A DNA stretch of 64,000 nt from Falsigemmobacter faecalis (GCF_003863335.1 NZ_RRAZ01000008.1:62001-126000), one strand, 5' to 3'. Positions 28,188 through 37,972 are shown, numbered from the stretch's first letter. Notes: generated by a model from the letters alone, not told the origin. Program-made: numbers and translations.

Positions 28188-29093
28188 TCATATCGGATCC
28201 CAGGTGAACACATTCTCTGAGCGATCCAGCGGATAGAACTGCGCGGCCATGGCCGGAAGCGCATGATCCAGCACCGTTTCGGGCGTCCAGCCTTCTGCAC
28301 GGTGAACCGAGCGCAGCGGGCGCGGCTGGCTCATCAGCATGATCTCATTGTTGCGCAGGGTGAAGATCTGACCCGAGGGGACCGACGCACGCCCCGACAG
28401 AAGCGCAATCGCGAGAGGCGCAATCTTTTCCGGCACCATCTGTTTGAACTTTTCCACCCGCGCGATCTGCTCAGCCGTTTCGGTGGGAAGAGACGAGGTC
28501 ATCCGGCTCCAGGCAAAGGGGGCGATGCAATTGGAGGTAACGCCAAAGCGCTGCATATCCAGCGCGATGGATTTCGACAGCGCCGCAATGGCGAGTTTGG
28601 CAGCCATATAATTGGCCTGGCCGAAGTTTCCGATCAGCGCCGAGGTCGAGGTCATATGCACAAAAGCGCCTGAGCCCTGATCTTTAAAGACCGCCGCCGC
28701 CGCGCGGCTGACGTTGAAGCTGCCGTAAAGATGCACCTTTATGACCGCATCAAAGGCGTCATAACTCATCTTATGAAAGAAGGTGTCGCGCAGAATTCCG
28801 GCATTGTTGATCACGCCGTCCAACCGCCCGAACTGCTGCACCGCGCCGCGCACCATGTCCTGGACCGCGCCCGGATCGGTGACCGAATGGGTCGAGACCA
28901 TGGCCGCGCCACCCGCTGCACAGATCTCCGCCGCGACCGCCTCGGCCGCGCCCGGATCACCCGGCTCACCGCTCAGGGAAGCGCCGATGTCGTTGACCAC
29001 CACCCGCGCCCCGGATTTCGCACATTCAAGCGCAAGCGCCCGACCGATGCCGCCCCCGGCCCCGGTCACGATCACCACCTTCTCATTCAGCAC
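28188..29093 (-). CDS. SDR, MFE2-like (3R)-hydroxyacyl-CoA dehydrogenase
   Basis: A 301-residue SDR. TGAGGGIGRALALECAKSGA is the NAD motif, followed by VVVNDIGASLSG typical of the peroxisomal multifunctional-enzyme-2 type; NNAGILRD and ANYMAAKLAI carry the structural and Tyr/Lys catalytic elements. The C-terminal extension of about 60 residues fits this subgroup. GGGAGG precedes ATG 29093. MFE2-type dehydrogenases work with R-specific MaoC hydratases, and two hot-dog genes lie divergently beside it. Confidence 0.88.
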   Translation of the reverse strand: MLNEKVVIVTGAGGGIGRALALECAKSGARVVVNDIGASLSGEPGDPGAAEAVAAEICAAGGAAMVSTHSVTDPGAVQDMVRGAVQQFGRLDGVINNAGILRDTFFHKMSYDAFDAVIKVHLYGSFNVSRAAAAVFKDQGSGAFVHMTSTSALIGNFGQANYMAAKLAIAALSKSIALDMQRFGVTSNCIAPFAWSRMTSSLPTETAEQIARVEKFKQMVPEKIAPLAIALLSGRASVPSGQIFTLRNNEIMLMSQPRPLRSVHRAEGWTPETVLDHALPAMAAQFYPLDRSENVFTWDPI

Positions 29094-29118
29094 TGGAGTC
29101 CTCCCTCATTCCGCTTAT

Positions 29119-29138
29119 AATAAAAACGGACGGTCGGT
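29119..29138 (-). promoter_or_regulatory. Operator-like motif, site 7, in divergent promoter
   Basis: Minus-strand reading ACCGACCGTCCGTTTTTATT, continuing into ATAAG to give TATTAT as -10 for the SDR gene. It matches site 1 both in motif and in its abutting ATTATAA. It can control both the SDR and the divergent hot-dog genes. Confidence 0.65.
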
Positions 29139-29199
29139 TATTGCAAGGATTACCTGACCGTCGCGGCAGGACGCAGGGAGTGGCCGAGAGGGAGTTGAG

Positions 29200-29610
29200 G
29201 TGAGCACAACACACGAGGCGGCCGCGCCGCTCTGGACCTTTGAGCGGTTTGAGCCGGGCCATATCTTTGGAACATTGAACGTCATCACGGATGAGGCGCG
29301 GCGGCGCAGCTGGGAGGCCATCTATGGTCCCTGCCCCGGCGACAGCCTGCCCGAAGGCGTTATCGTCGCGGCGATGATGGAGGCCTATGTGCGCGCCATT
29401 CAACCACGCCCCGATGGCAATGTTCACGCCTCGCAGGAGCTGTCTTTCTCCGGACAGAGGGTTGAATGGGGGGCTTTGCTGCAGCTCACCGTTTCCTGCG
29501 CGGGCAAAGAGCTGAAGAACGGACGCCGCTGGGTCGATTTCGACGTCGCGGCCAGCGCCCGGGATCTGTCGCTGCTGCGCGGACGGATCCGCTCCATCTG
29601 GGCAGAGTGA
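29200..29610 (+). CDS. MaoC-like hot-dog protein
   Basis: A 136-residue single hot-dog domain. SWEAIYGPCPGDSLPEG followed by VIVAAMMEAYVRAI gives the fold's central helix, and ASQELSFSGQRVEWGALLQ the strands. The Asp/His catalytic pair of hydratase 2 enzymes is not clear, so it may be a non-catalytic partner or a thioesterase-like subunit. GTG 29200 follows GAGGGAG. The next gene, 13 bases on, encodes a hot-dog with the catalytic motif; the two probably form a heteromer, as in other two-gene MaoC pairs. Confidence 0.7.
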   Translation: MSTTHEAAAPLWTFERFEPGHIFGTLNVITDEARRRSWEAIYGPCPGDSLPEGVIVAAMMEAYVRAIQPRPDGNVHASQELSFSGQRVEWGALLQLTVSCAGKELKNGRRWVDFDVAASARDLSLLRGRIRSIWAE

Positions 29611-29623
29611 GGGGAGGATCGCA

Positions 29624-30007
29624 ATGGACAGCCTTTCTCCTCCTGAGACCATCCCTCCCCTGACGCTGCAGACCTCGGCGCAGACGGCGCGGGCCTATGC
29701 GGCGCTGACCTGCGACGAAAACCCGATCCATCTGGACGCTGATTTCGCCGCCCGCACCGCCTTTGGCGTGCCAATCGCGCATGGCACCATGTCGCTGAAC
29801 CTGCTGCTGCAGGCGATCAGCGCAACCCCGGGGCTGTCCATTGGCGCGGGGCGGCTCGATCTGCGGTTTTCGGCGCCGGTGAAAGTCGGGCAGACCATCA
29901 CCGCCTCCGGCACCCGCTGCGGGGACGGCAGCTATGCGGTCAGCGTCAGCACCCCGGAAGGGCAGGCCACTCTGAAGGGGGTCTTTTATCCTGGGAATGC
30001 CCCGTAA
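29624..30007 (+). CDS. MaoC-family (R)-specific enoyl-CoA hydratase
   Basis: A 127-residue hot-dog hydratase. The hydratase-2 motif is seen as ALTCDENPIHLDADFAART, with the catalytic Asp and His, followed by FGVPIAHGTMSLNLLLQ. Size is that of a single-domain MaoC. GAGGGGAGG lies before ATG 29624. Together with the divergent MFE2-type SDR it would hydrate and oxidise enoyl-CoA through the R-hydroxy isomer. Confidence 0.86.
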   Translation: MDSLSPPETIPPLTLQTSAQTARAYAALTCDENPIHLDADFAARTAFGVPIAHGTMSLNLLLQAISATPGLSIGAGRLDLRFSAPVKVGQTITASGTRCGDGSYAVSVSTPEGQATLKGVFYPGNAP

Positions 30008-30118
30008 GGCGGGCGGATGCCTTCAGCCCGGCGATGGAGGCCACAACGGATCTGTGGTCCCGGACCGCGGCCCTGAAAGCACCCAAACCGATGCAATCTC
30101 ACCGCGGAAAGGACCGGA

Positions 30119-30858
30119 ATGGACCCGCTGAACAGCCACCGCACAGAGGGGATCCTGCATCTTGAGCTGAATATTCCCTCTAAAAAGAACGCCCTGACCG
30201 ACACCCTGCGGGCTGAGCTTCGCGCGGCACTTACTGCGGCGCAAAGCGATCCGGAGGTGCGCGATTGTGCTGTCGGGTGCCGGGGCAATTTCTGCCCGGG
30301 CGGGGATATCTCGGCGATGACCAGCGATGTGAAGGTGGCGCGGATGCGCATCCTGCATGATGTCGTGCGGCTTTTGCGGGCCGGGGGGCGGCCCGTCGTC
30401 GCTGCGGTCAGTGGTACGGCCTTCGGGGCGGGCTTTTCGCTGGCGCTCTGCTGTGACCAGGTGATCGTCAGCCCTGACCCGCGGTTTTCTGCGTCTTTCG
30501 GGCGAGCGGGCTGCCGCCCGATCCCGCGCTCAGCTTCACCCTGCCGCGCCGCGTCGGCGACGCCAGAGCGCGGCGGATTCTGCTGTCCTCAGAGGTGGTT
30601 GGCGCAGAACAGGCCCTGGCGCTCGGGATTGCGGATGATCTGGTGGCGGGGAAGAAGCTTCTCAGCGCCGCTACGGCGCGGGCGCGTGAGCTGTCGGCCC
30701 GTACCCAGGCGGTCAAGACCCATGTCAAAGCGGCCCTGACCCGCAGCGCGGGCGATCCGGAGGGGGCCCTGACACGCGGGATGGAGAGCTATCTGACCCT
30801 GCTCGCCTCGCCTGAGCATCTGCAGGCGCGCGCGGCATTCCTGAGCCGAAGGACCTGA
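30119..30858 (+). pseudogene. Enoyl-CoA hydratase, frameshifted
   Basis: A crotonase reading frame interrupted near 30505. The first part begins MDPLNSHRTEGILHLELNIP and includes NFCPGGDISAM and the oxyanion segment VSGTAFGAGFSLALCCDQV. After SFGRAG the frame is lost by one base and resumes as LPPDPALSFTLPRRVGDARA, ending LQARAAFLSRRT. The first oxyanion segment DCAVGCRGNFC is also out of register with the expected IVLSGAGGNFC, which hints at earlier indels. It follows the MaoC gene and is probably inactive. Confidence 0.8.
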
Positions 30859-32316
30859 CGCTCAGCCCCTCCCACAGGGGATCAGCCGCTGCCCTGCCTC
30901 AATACAGACCGGGAGAGAGGCGCGCCCTGCAGGCCGGATGTCCGGTCTGCCACGCGACTATGATCCCTTTTGAAGTGGGATGCGCAATTGCCCGGTACCG
31001 CTGATCGCCGTCTTCAACAGCGGTGCGGGCGATGCGCCCTGGGCTGCGGCACGATATAATTTCTGCAGCAAAATGAGGGGTCTGTCTGCAGGTCTTCCGT
31101 GAGATCGGCATGATGCCGGACTGCTGATTTCACCCCGCCTCATCTGCCTTGCCCGCGCGGGAGCTGTCGCGGATCGGCGGCAGGCCGGGTGCTGAGACGA
31201 CACCCGGCCGGAGATTGATCGCAGGACAGCTGGCGATGGTCCCACGACGACCCTCAGCATGATCCGTCAGCTTCACCCGCATAGCCCCGGGCAAAGCTTT
31301 GAAACACAACGCGCCCTTGAAGACGCTGCGCAGCAGAAAGCTCTGCCGGAGGGGGGCAGGCCGTTTCAGAAAAACGTCAGCCCGATTGTCGCCGCGCAGG
31401 TTGAGGGCCGGCAAAACACAACAGCACATGCGCCGGGAGCGACCAGCCCCCGGCCCGGTAAGCCCGAGGCCTGCCGGCAGATCTGGCTGAGCCAACAGAG
31501 CCGCTGAGCGCCGCAGCGCCCCGGACTTCGCCGAAACCTTCAAATCAGCGCCCTGCCCTGCCGATGATCCCGACAGCCGGGCGCGCTGCGCAGAAAACCC
31601 GCGCCCCTCGCTTTACAGCCCGGACGATCCGGGAAATCTCCGCCCCCGAGCGGCCAGCCAGGGCCATAAGGCCGCCTTCGGGCCCGGTCCGGTCTGACAG
31701 TCAGGGGCGTGAAATTCCCGACCATCCTCGCCGGCACCGCTCTCGCATCCGGGCCGCCGCTGCGGGACCGCTCAGCGATCAGATTGCCGCAAAGAGCCGT
31801 CGCGGATCGGCTTTGCCAGTGAGGCCCCCTCAGCTGCGCAAGCCCCGATGGTTCGATCAAAGGCTCAGAGATCGTGGGACCTGAACACAGGATGGCCGAG
31901 ATGGGCGCGGGCGAATTTGACGCCGCTCTGATGCGCTTCAGCGCGCGGCGCTGAAATCAAAGCGCATCGTATCATCGCCTCGGGGCTCTATATCCGCCCC
32001 GATCCTTACATCGAGGCCCCCTTTGCAGAGCCGGTTTCGCGGTGGATGACGCCATGCTTCTTTCCGTCGATACCCCTAAGGGCCTGCACAACCTCGAAGA
32101 TATCGCCAAAGGCCCCGCTCGGAGGCTGGGCACTCCCACCGGCGCGCAGGGTTTGACGGAGCCTGCCTGGACCGCTGGCGGGCAAAAAGAGCAGGCGACC
32201 GCGCTTCTGGCCGGCGCGCAGGATCCGGCGGTGGAGCGCGCGACACCTCACATATCACCGTTATCCGCGTCTGGTGTCACGCCGTTGTCAGGAACCCCGC
32301 CGCAGATCTGCGCGGG
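30859..32316. other. Decayed region without intact genes
   Basis: About 1.45 kb in which no open frame shows a recognisable family. Frames are short and switch often. The right part may include the destroyed N-terminus of the M24 hydrolase relic that follows, but I could not establish this. Confidence 0.4.
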
Positions 32317-33080
32317 ATGGTGCCGGAAAAGCGCCTGAAAGCCGCGAAGATCGGGGTTGAACTCTTCACTTATGATCAGACCGCCGGCGAGTCGCGCAAT
32401 GCTGCACGCGAGATGGCGGATGTCGGCAGGCTGGAGGACGGATCGGAACCGGTACGCAATCTGCGCCTTGCGAAATCTGCGGTCGAAGTGATCCATATGC
32501 GGGAGGCAGGTCATCTGTCGCATATGGCGGCGCACAACCGTGCGAAGCCCGGGATCTGTTCGGGGGAGCTGTCGGGCCTGGCCATCCCGACCGTGCCGGA
32601 GCAGGGCGGCGATCTTCCGGCAGGCAGCAAACGATCAGATCATGGCCGGGTTCGGGGCCGGCCACCGCCGTTATATGGTCTGCACTGAGCGCAGGCTGAT
32701 CCCGGGGTGTCTCTCGGATGATCAGGCCTCGATGGTCCCGGTGGTGGGCGGCACCTTCGCCGCCATGATGGAGGCTTTCTGCCCTGGCCCCCCTTGGGGG
32801 ATGTCGAGCGCGAAAACTGCCGCGGCTTTTGCGGGGGATCGCTATGGCGCCTGCGGCTATGCGCTGGACGCGACCTGTGCACCGACCATCAATGGATATG
32901 CCACCTATGTGTTCCGTCCTCCGTGATGGAACCGGGTATGGCTTTTGCCCGCATATCATGCCCGGAGCCGTCGGAAGCCGCCGCGCAGTGGGTCCGGGGC
33001 GCACCATCACCGTCACCGAAACGGGCTGCGAGATCCTGAGCAAAATCCCCGTCGCCCCCCTTGATGACCTGAGACGGGAG
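32317..33080 (+). pseudogene. M24 hydrolase relic (creatinase/ectoine-hydrolase-like)
   Basis: Pieces of an M24-family pita-bread hydrolase in several frames: VPEKRLKAAKIGVELFTYDQ, then RNLRLAKSAVEVIHMREAGH at the domain junction, IPTVPEQGGDLPAG, a GAGHRRYMVCTERRLI piece matching the AGCHRRYH-x-SR segment of ectoine-hydrolase-like members, GYATYVFRPPVMEPGMAF and finally ITVTETGCEILSKIP. At least three frame changes are needed. An intact relative lies at 34892-36052 on the other strand. Confidence 0.65.
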
Positions 33081-33417
33081 AGACCCACGTCGCTTCATCT
33101 CACCCCTGCGGCGTTCCAGGCCCGGCTTGCCAATCTGCGCGCCCATCCGGATCGCTGCGGCTTTCCCGGACTTTTGAGGTTTCGCGAGAAGAGCATGTAC
33201 TCTCTCTCCGGCTTTGTTGTCTTTCAATGCGGCTGTCCTGGCGCAGACGGGCGCGAGAGGCGGATGCCCTGATCGGTCGACAGACGCACCACCGTCGCTG
33301 CCGCGCGGCTCGGTGATGGGAGATCCGGGAGGACCGCCCGGCCCCGCGCCTTGCCGATCTCTTCCCCATCGGCGTCGAGGCCATGGCGGCCTGAGGGGCG
33401 GGGTCACAGAGGACAGA
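33081..33417. other. Decayed stretch between two pseudogenes
   Basis: No recognisable coding sequence. It lies between the M24 relic and the SDR relic. Confidence 0.35.
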
Positions 33418-34102
33418 CCCAACGGATCTGGACCGCAGAGGGAAGACGGCACTGGTGCCGGGCGGTGCGAGTGCCCATGCGCTGGCGCGCGGGGGTCAAA
33501 GATCGCCATCGGTGATCCCAAAGTCACCGCCGCAGAGGTGAGCGCTGCCGCCTGGAGGGACCTTGGGCGACGCCGCGGGGATGGAGGGCACTCTCGCGCG
33601 GATTGAGCCTGAAGTCGGCCCTGTGGCGGTTCTCATGAACAATTCCGGCGGGCCAAAGCCCTCAAGCGTCAGCGGTCAGCCCGCCGTGCTCTGGCGCGGG
33701 AGCTTTGAAGGAATGGTGCTTTCGGTGATGCCGGGGATGAAAGCCGCAGGCGGGGGCCGCGCCACCTCCTCCCCAGGGCGTGGTGGCCCCGATCACGAGC
33801 CTTGGGCTTTCAGATGCGCTGCGGATCTGGTTCAGGACCCTGACGCGTAAAACCGGGGCCTTTGGGATCACCTCCGGCATCCTCCTGCCCGGGCGGATCG
33901 CCCTTTCCGACGCGCAAAAGGCCTGCGCGAAAACCGCCCTCTGGCCAAAGGGGTTGCCGAAAGTGTGGCCGCAATCCCGCTGCGCCGCGACGCTCTGCCC
34001 GGAGAAGAGAACGATGCGGTTGCCTTTCCCGGCTCGGGGCCTGCTTCTGACACCATCGGCAGCACGATCCGCATCGAGGGTGGGCGGATCGTGAGCCACT
34101 GA
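33418..34102 (+). pseudogene. SDR relic, multiple frameshifts
   Basis: Remains of an SDR on the plus strand. Recognisable pieces in order are GKTALVPGGAS, KIAIGDPKVTAAEVSAAAW, VGPVAVLMNNSGGPKPSSVS, GVVAPITSLGLSDALRIWF, KTGAFGITSGILLPGRI and the C-terminal DTIGSTIRIEGGRIVSH before a TGA at 34100. They fall in different frames, so no product can be made. The order matches 3-oxoacyl-reductase-like SDRs. It stops 18 bases before the RraA-like gene. Confidence 0.75.
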
Positions 34103-34120
34103 TTCTGAAAGGACTTTTCC

Positions 34121-34843
34121 ATGACTGACACCACTGCGGCAGAGGATGCGCTGACGGCGGCGCTTTGCGGGGTGACCACGGCCACCCTGACCACGGTTCT
34201 GCTGAAAAAGGGCCTGCGCAATGTCTGGATGCGCGGGGCCTTTGCGCTGCGCGCGGATCAGCCACGCCGCGCGGGGCGGGCCTTCACGCTGCGCTTTGTG
34301 CCCGCGCGCGAAGATCTGGCCAATCCGGCCAGCTGGTCCTCGCCCAAATCCACCCGCGCCGCGATTGAGGAGATGCCGGCGGGCTGCATCTGCGTGACCG
34401 ATGCCATGGGGGTCACGGATGCGGGGATCCTCGGCGATATTCTTTGCGCAAGGATGCAGGCGCGCGGTGTCACGGCGCTGATCACCGACGGTGTGGTGCG
34501 CGATGGTGCCGGGGTGCGCGAGACGGGACTGGCGGTCTGGTGCAGCGGTGTTGCGGCCTCTCCCGCGGTGGCAAGCCTCACCTTTGTCGGCTGGCAGGAG
34601 CCGGTAGGCTGCGGCGGCGTGGCGGTTTTTCCGGGCGATATGATCGTAGCGGATGGCGACGGCGCGGTGGTCATCCCCGCAGCGCTCGTTGAGGATGTCG
34701 CCGCGCAAGCGGTTGCGCTGGAAGCCTTTGAAAGCTGGGTCCTTGCAGAGGTTACCCGGGGCGTGGCCCTTCCGGGGCTTTACCCCGCCAATGCCGCGAC
34801 CCTCGCACGCTATGACGCGTTCCGCAGCAACAGCGGGCTTTGA
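34121..34843 (+). CDS. RraA-family aldolase/dehydratase-like protein
   Basis: A 240-residue member of the RraA / 4-hydroxy-4-methyl-2-oxoglutarate aldolase family. The substrate/metal loop GDILCARMQARGVTALITDG followed by VVRD is the family signature. A PGDMIVADGDGAVVIPA segment follows, as in HMG-aldolase-like members. These enzymes cleave 4-hydroxy-2-oxo-dicarboxylates to pyruvate, using divalent metal. It lies beside the 5-oxoproline-type cluster on the opposite strand and ends at a shared hairpin. An aldolase role in that pathway is an inference; the enzyme RNase inhibitor role is less likely in this setting. Confidence 0.8.
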   Translation: MTDTTAAEDALTAALCGVTTATLTTVLLKKGLRNVWMRGAFALRADQPRRAGRAFTLRFVPAREDLANPASWSSPKSTRAAIEEMPAGCICVTDAMGVTDAGILGDILCARMQARGVTALITDGVVRDGAGVRETGLAVWCSGVAASPAVASLTFVGWQEPVGCGGVAVFPGDMIVADGDGAVVIPAALVEDVAAQAVALEAFESWVLAEVTRGVALPGLYPANAATLARYDAFRSNSGL

Positions 34844-34856
34844 TCCCGGCGTGAAT

Positions 34857-34884
34857 CCCCGCCCCCCTCTCCCGGGGGGCGGGG
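34857..34884. terminator. GC-rich hairpin between convergent genes
   Basis: Perfect 11-bp inverted repeat CCCCGCCCCCC / GGGGGGCGGGG with loop TCTCCC, between the stops of the RraA-like gene and the M24 hydrolase. No T-run follows on either strand, so it may slow rather than end transcription. Confidence 0.5.
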
Positions 34885-34891
34885 GAGCCGT

Positions 34892-36052
34892 TCAGCGGAT
34901 GGTCATCTGACGCGGCAGATCCGACAGCACCTCGATGCCGCTTTCGGTCACGATCACCGTCTCAGAAACGCCGACCGTATAATGGCCGTAGCTGCGCAGG
35001 GTGGCGGGCAGATGGAAGACCATCCCCGGCTCCAGCAGACGGTTGACCCCGGTGAAAAGCGACAGGATCGCCCCCTCCCCCCAATCCGGCGCGAAGGCCG
35101 CGCCCATGGAATAGCCGATGCGCTTGCGGAAGGCTTCGGTATAGCCTGCGGCGTCAATCACCGCCTGCGCCGCCTCATGCGGGACCGAGCAGGCGACGCC
35201 GGGGCGCATCGCCGACAGCGCCACATCCAGCGCGCGTTCGGCCACATCCATCATCCGCGCCGCCTCGTCCGGCGGCGGTCCCATCCAGACGGCCCGCATC
35301 AGCGCCGAATGATAGCGGTCATGGCTGCCCGCCAGCTCCAGAAACACCCCGTCGCCTTCGCGCAGAACCCGCCGCCGCCAGGTCGCATGCGGCACGCCCG
35401 AGCGCGGCCCCGAAGAGACCAGCGGCTCCATCGCCATGGCCTCAGAGCCGGCCGAGATCGCTGCTGAGATCATCGCCGCCGTCACGTCATTCTCGGTGGC
35501 ACCCGCACGGCAGGCGTCAATCGCGCTGACAATCCCGGCCTGGGCATAGCCCGCCGCAAGGCGGATGGCGGCCAGCTCAGAGGGCGATTTCACCGCCCGC
35601 AGGCCTTCGGTCACGCCCGATCCGTCGATCATGGTGACACCCGTCAGCGCCGCCGCGATTTTGGCGGCAAGCGCTTCTGAGACGAACCAGGCGTTGCGCT
35701 CGACGGCGATGTGGCGCAGGCCCAGATCCTGCACCAGCGCCGCCAGCGCCTCTGCGGGATCTTCGCCGTCCTGCCAGGCGCGGATGTCTTTCAGCCAGGT
35801 GGAGGCCCGTGCCCCCGTGGTCTCCAGCTGGCGTACCAGCAGCACCGGCGGGGCAGAGGCGCGCACCACCAGGGCCTGGAAGGCGAAATATCCGGCGGTC
35901 TGACGACCGCAGGCCCAGAAGATATTCTCCGGCCCCGTCAGGACCAGCGCCTCGGTGCCAAGCGCCTGAGCTGCGCTTTGCAGCCGGGCCAGGCGGGTGT
36001 CAAATTCCGCGGCGGGGAAAACCGCATCGCGGCCCTGCAGATGATCGCTCAT
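34892..36052 (-). CDS. M24-family hydrolase, creatinase/ectoine-hydrolase-like
   Basis: Pita-bread-fold C-N hydrolase of 386 residues with a creatinase N-terminal domain and an M24 C-terminal domain. The catalytic histidine segment is GPRSGVPHATWRRRVLREGD. The usual metal-ligand aspartates of aminopeptidases are missing: the segment reads LELAGSHDRYHSALMRAVWM, as in creatinase and ectoine hydrolase, which do not need metal. EPGMVFHLPATLRSYG and ETVIVTESGIEVLSDLPRQM close the protein. ATG 36052 lies five bases after the GntR stop; the frame extends further upstream within that gene. It probably opens a cyclic or N-substituted amino acid. It is last in a long minus-strand operon. Confidence 0.85.
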   Translation of the reverse strand: MSDHLQGRDAVFPAAEFDTRLARLQSAAQALGTEALVLTGPENIFWACGRQTAGYFAFQALVVRASAPPVLLVRQLETTGARASTWLKDIRAWQDGEDPAEALAALVQDLGLRHIAVERNAWFVSEALAAKIAAALTGVTMIDGSGVTEGLRAVKSPSELAAIRLAAGYAQAGIVSAIDACRAGATENDVTAAMISAAISAGSEAMAMEPLVSSGPRSGVPHATWRRRVLREGDGVFLELAGSHDRYHSALMRAVWMGPPPDEAARMMDVAERALDVALSAMRPGVACSVPHEAAQAVIDAAGYTEAFRKRIGYSMGAAFAPDWGEGAILSLFTGVNRLLEPGMVFHLPATLRSYGHYTVGVSETVIVTESGIEVLSDLPRQMTIR

Positions 36053-36056
36053 TGCT

Positions 36057-36692
36057 TTAGTCCTTATCAAGCCAGCCGAGGGTGCGGGCCCGCATGTGTT
36101 TGAAATGTTGTGCCATTTCCGCACCCGCCGCCTCGGGGTCGCGGGCGGCGATGGCGTCAATGACGGCGATATGCTCGCGCGCCTGATCGGCGAAATTATC
36201 GTGGCTGCGGATGATGGTGCTGCGCCGCACAATGGCGCGCTGCTCATCGAGCAGTTCCGGCAGAAGCTTCAGCCGTGCCGCCAGTGCGACGGCCCGGTGA
36301 AACTCGCTGTCGTCGATCCAGAAGCTCTCAAAATTCGCCGGATCGGCCTTGAGATAGCGCAGCTGCCGCGCGCGCGCCGCCTCAAGCTCGGGGGTGAGGC
36401 CGAATTCAGCCGCGCGCACCGCCGCCGCGCGTTCCAGAATAAGCCGCAGCTGAATGATATCGAGCAGCTGCTCAATCGCGATACGGCGCACCAGAAGCGC
36501 GCCATTGGCCATCCGCTCAATGACCTGCTCGCGCTCCAGCACCGAAAGGGCCGAGCGCAGCGGCGTGCGCGAGATCCCGAGCCGTTCCGCAAGATCGCGT
36601 TCGGTCAGGATGGAATTGGGCGCAATCAGGCCGGCGTTGATTTCATCGCGGATCAGCCGGCAGGCCTGCTGCGACAGGGTCTCGCGGCTCAT
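36057..36692 (-). CDS. GntR-family regulator, FCD type
   Basis: A 211-residue regulator with an N-terminal winged helix (ILTERDLAERLGISRTPLRS) and a C-terminal FCD ligand domain, where metal-binding residues fall in DDSEFHRAVALAA and REHIAVIDAIAARDP. Its start overlaps the stop of the amidase gene (ATGA), and the M24 hydrolase follows after four bases, so it is embedded in the operon it may control. It is one of two GntR genes in this operon. Confidence 0.88.
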   Translation of the reverse strand: MSRETLSQQACRLIRDEINAGLIAPNSILTERDLAERLGISRTPLRSALSVLEREQVIERMANGALLVRRIAIEQLLDIIQLRLILERAAAVRAAEFGLTPELEAARARQLRYLKADPANFESFWIDDSEFHRAVALAARLKLLPELLDEQRAIVRRSTIIRSHDNFADQAREHIAVIDAIAARDPEAAGAEMAQHFKHMRARTLGWLDKD

Positions 36693-37972
36693 GGTCCGGC
36701 GTTTCCGCTCAGCGCGGTGCAGACCGCTTCAACGGCCAGCGCCAGATCGGCGGGGTTCATCCCCTCATCGGGGCAATGGCTGCCGTTCCAGTTGCGGATA
36801 AAAACCATCACGCTCTCCCATCCCGCCGTGGCGAAAGCAGCCGCGTCATGGCCGCCCCCCGACAGCATCCGCGGCGGGTTCAGCCCGAGACGCGCAGCCC
36901 CGCCCGCAACCCACTCGGCCATGCTCTCGGAGAGCTGCGCCGGGCGGCTGCGGCTTTGCTGGCCAAGATCAAAGCGGATGCCGGGACGCGCCCCCTCAAT
37001 CCGGGCGATTTCCGCCTTCAGCGCCGCATCGGCCGCATCCAGCACGCTGACATCCTCTGAGCGCAGATCGAGGCAGAAATCCAGCTCTCCCGCCACTTTC
37101 GCCATGGCATGGGCCGGTGAGGCCGCACTGACACGGCCAAAGGTCACCGTCAGATCCGCACCTTTGGCAAGGAAATCTTCCCAGATCCGGTCCATCGCCA
37201 GAACCAGATCGGCAAAAGCCACCACAGCATCGGCGCGCCCGTCGCGCGGCGCCCCCCCGGAATGCGCCCAGACGCCGTGAAGCCGCGCCGCGCGGTACCG
37301 CAAACCGCCCCGGATCGCGGTGACGATGCCAAATGGCTCTGCGGTGCTGTCGAGCATCGGGCCCTGTTCGATATGAAACTCCAGAAACCGCGCCGGAGCG
37401 GGCGGCGTGGCCGCCATCAGCGCCTCCGGATCGCCGCCTTCCTCGCGCATGTGATCGGCAAGCCTGCGCCCGGTATCGACGCGGCGCGCCTCAAGATCGG
37501 CCGCCAGAAGCTGCCCGGTGGCCGCGCGGGACCCGATGTAAGAGACGGGAAACCATACGCTTTCCTCAGCGCGGGTAACCACAATGACGAAATCCGCCGC
37601 CGGGGTCACCCCCGTGCTGCGCAGCGCGGTGACCAGCGCAAGGGCCGCCGCCACCCCCGCCTGGCCATCATAGGCGCCGCCCTCGGCCACCGTATCGAGA
37701 TGCGAGCCACACCAGATCGGCGGCAGCTCCGGATCACGCCCCGGCAGGCGCGCGATCAGATTGCCGCCGTGATCGCGCCGGACCTCCATCCCAAGCGCCA
37801 GCGCCTCCTCTTCGATGATCGCATGGGCGGCGCTTTCCAGCGGAGAATAGGAGGGGCGCGTCCAGCCCGGGCCGCCCTGGCTCAGCGCATTCACCCGCGT
37901 CAGAACGCGCTCAATGGTGGTTAAGATCACGGGGTTCAGGCCGGGCACCGGCTCCGCGCAAAAAGTCATCAT
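36689..37972 (-). CDS. Hydantoinase/carbamoylase-family amidase (M20 fold)
   Basis: Zn/Mn amidase of 427 residues, cleaving N-carbamoyl or similar amino acids. The metal sites are visible in WCGSHLDTVAEGGAYDGQAG, VTRAEESVWFPVSYIGSRA, FLEFHIEQGP and the C-terminal LSGGGHDAAAFA, the normal pattern for N-carbamoyl-L-amino-acid hydrolases, ureidoglycolate and allantoate amidohydrolases. GGAGGA precedes ATG 37972; a second ATG follows at once. In this operon it probably releases an amino acid from a blocked form made or imported upstream. Confidence 0.87.
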   Translation of the reverse strand: MMTFCAEPVPGLNPVILTTIERVLTRVNALSQGGPGWTRPSYSPLESAAHAIIEEEALALGMEVRRDHGGNLIARLPGRDPELPPIWCGSHLDTVAEGGAYDGQAGVAAALALVTALRSTGVTPAADFVIVVTRAEESVWFPVSYIGSRAATGQLLAADLEARRVDTGRRLADHMREEGGDPEALMAATPPAPARFLEFHIEQGPMLDSTAEPFGIVTAIRGGLRYRAARLHGVWAHSGGAPRDGRADAVVAFADLVLAMDRIWEDFLAKGADLTVTFGRVSAASPAHAMAKVAGELDFCLDLRSEDVSVLDAADAALKAEIARIEGARPGIRFDLGQQSRSRPAQLSESMAEWVAGGAARLGLNPPRMLSGGGHDAAAFATAGWESVMVFIRNWNGSHCPDEGMNPADLALAVEAVCTALSGNAGP

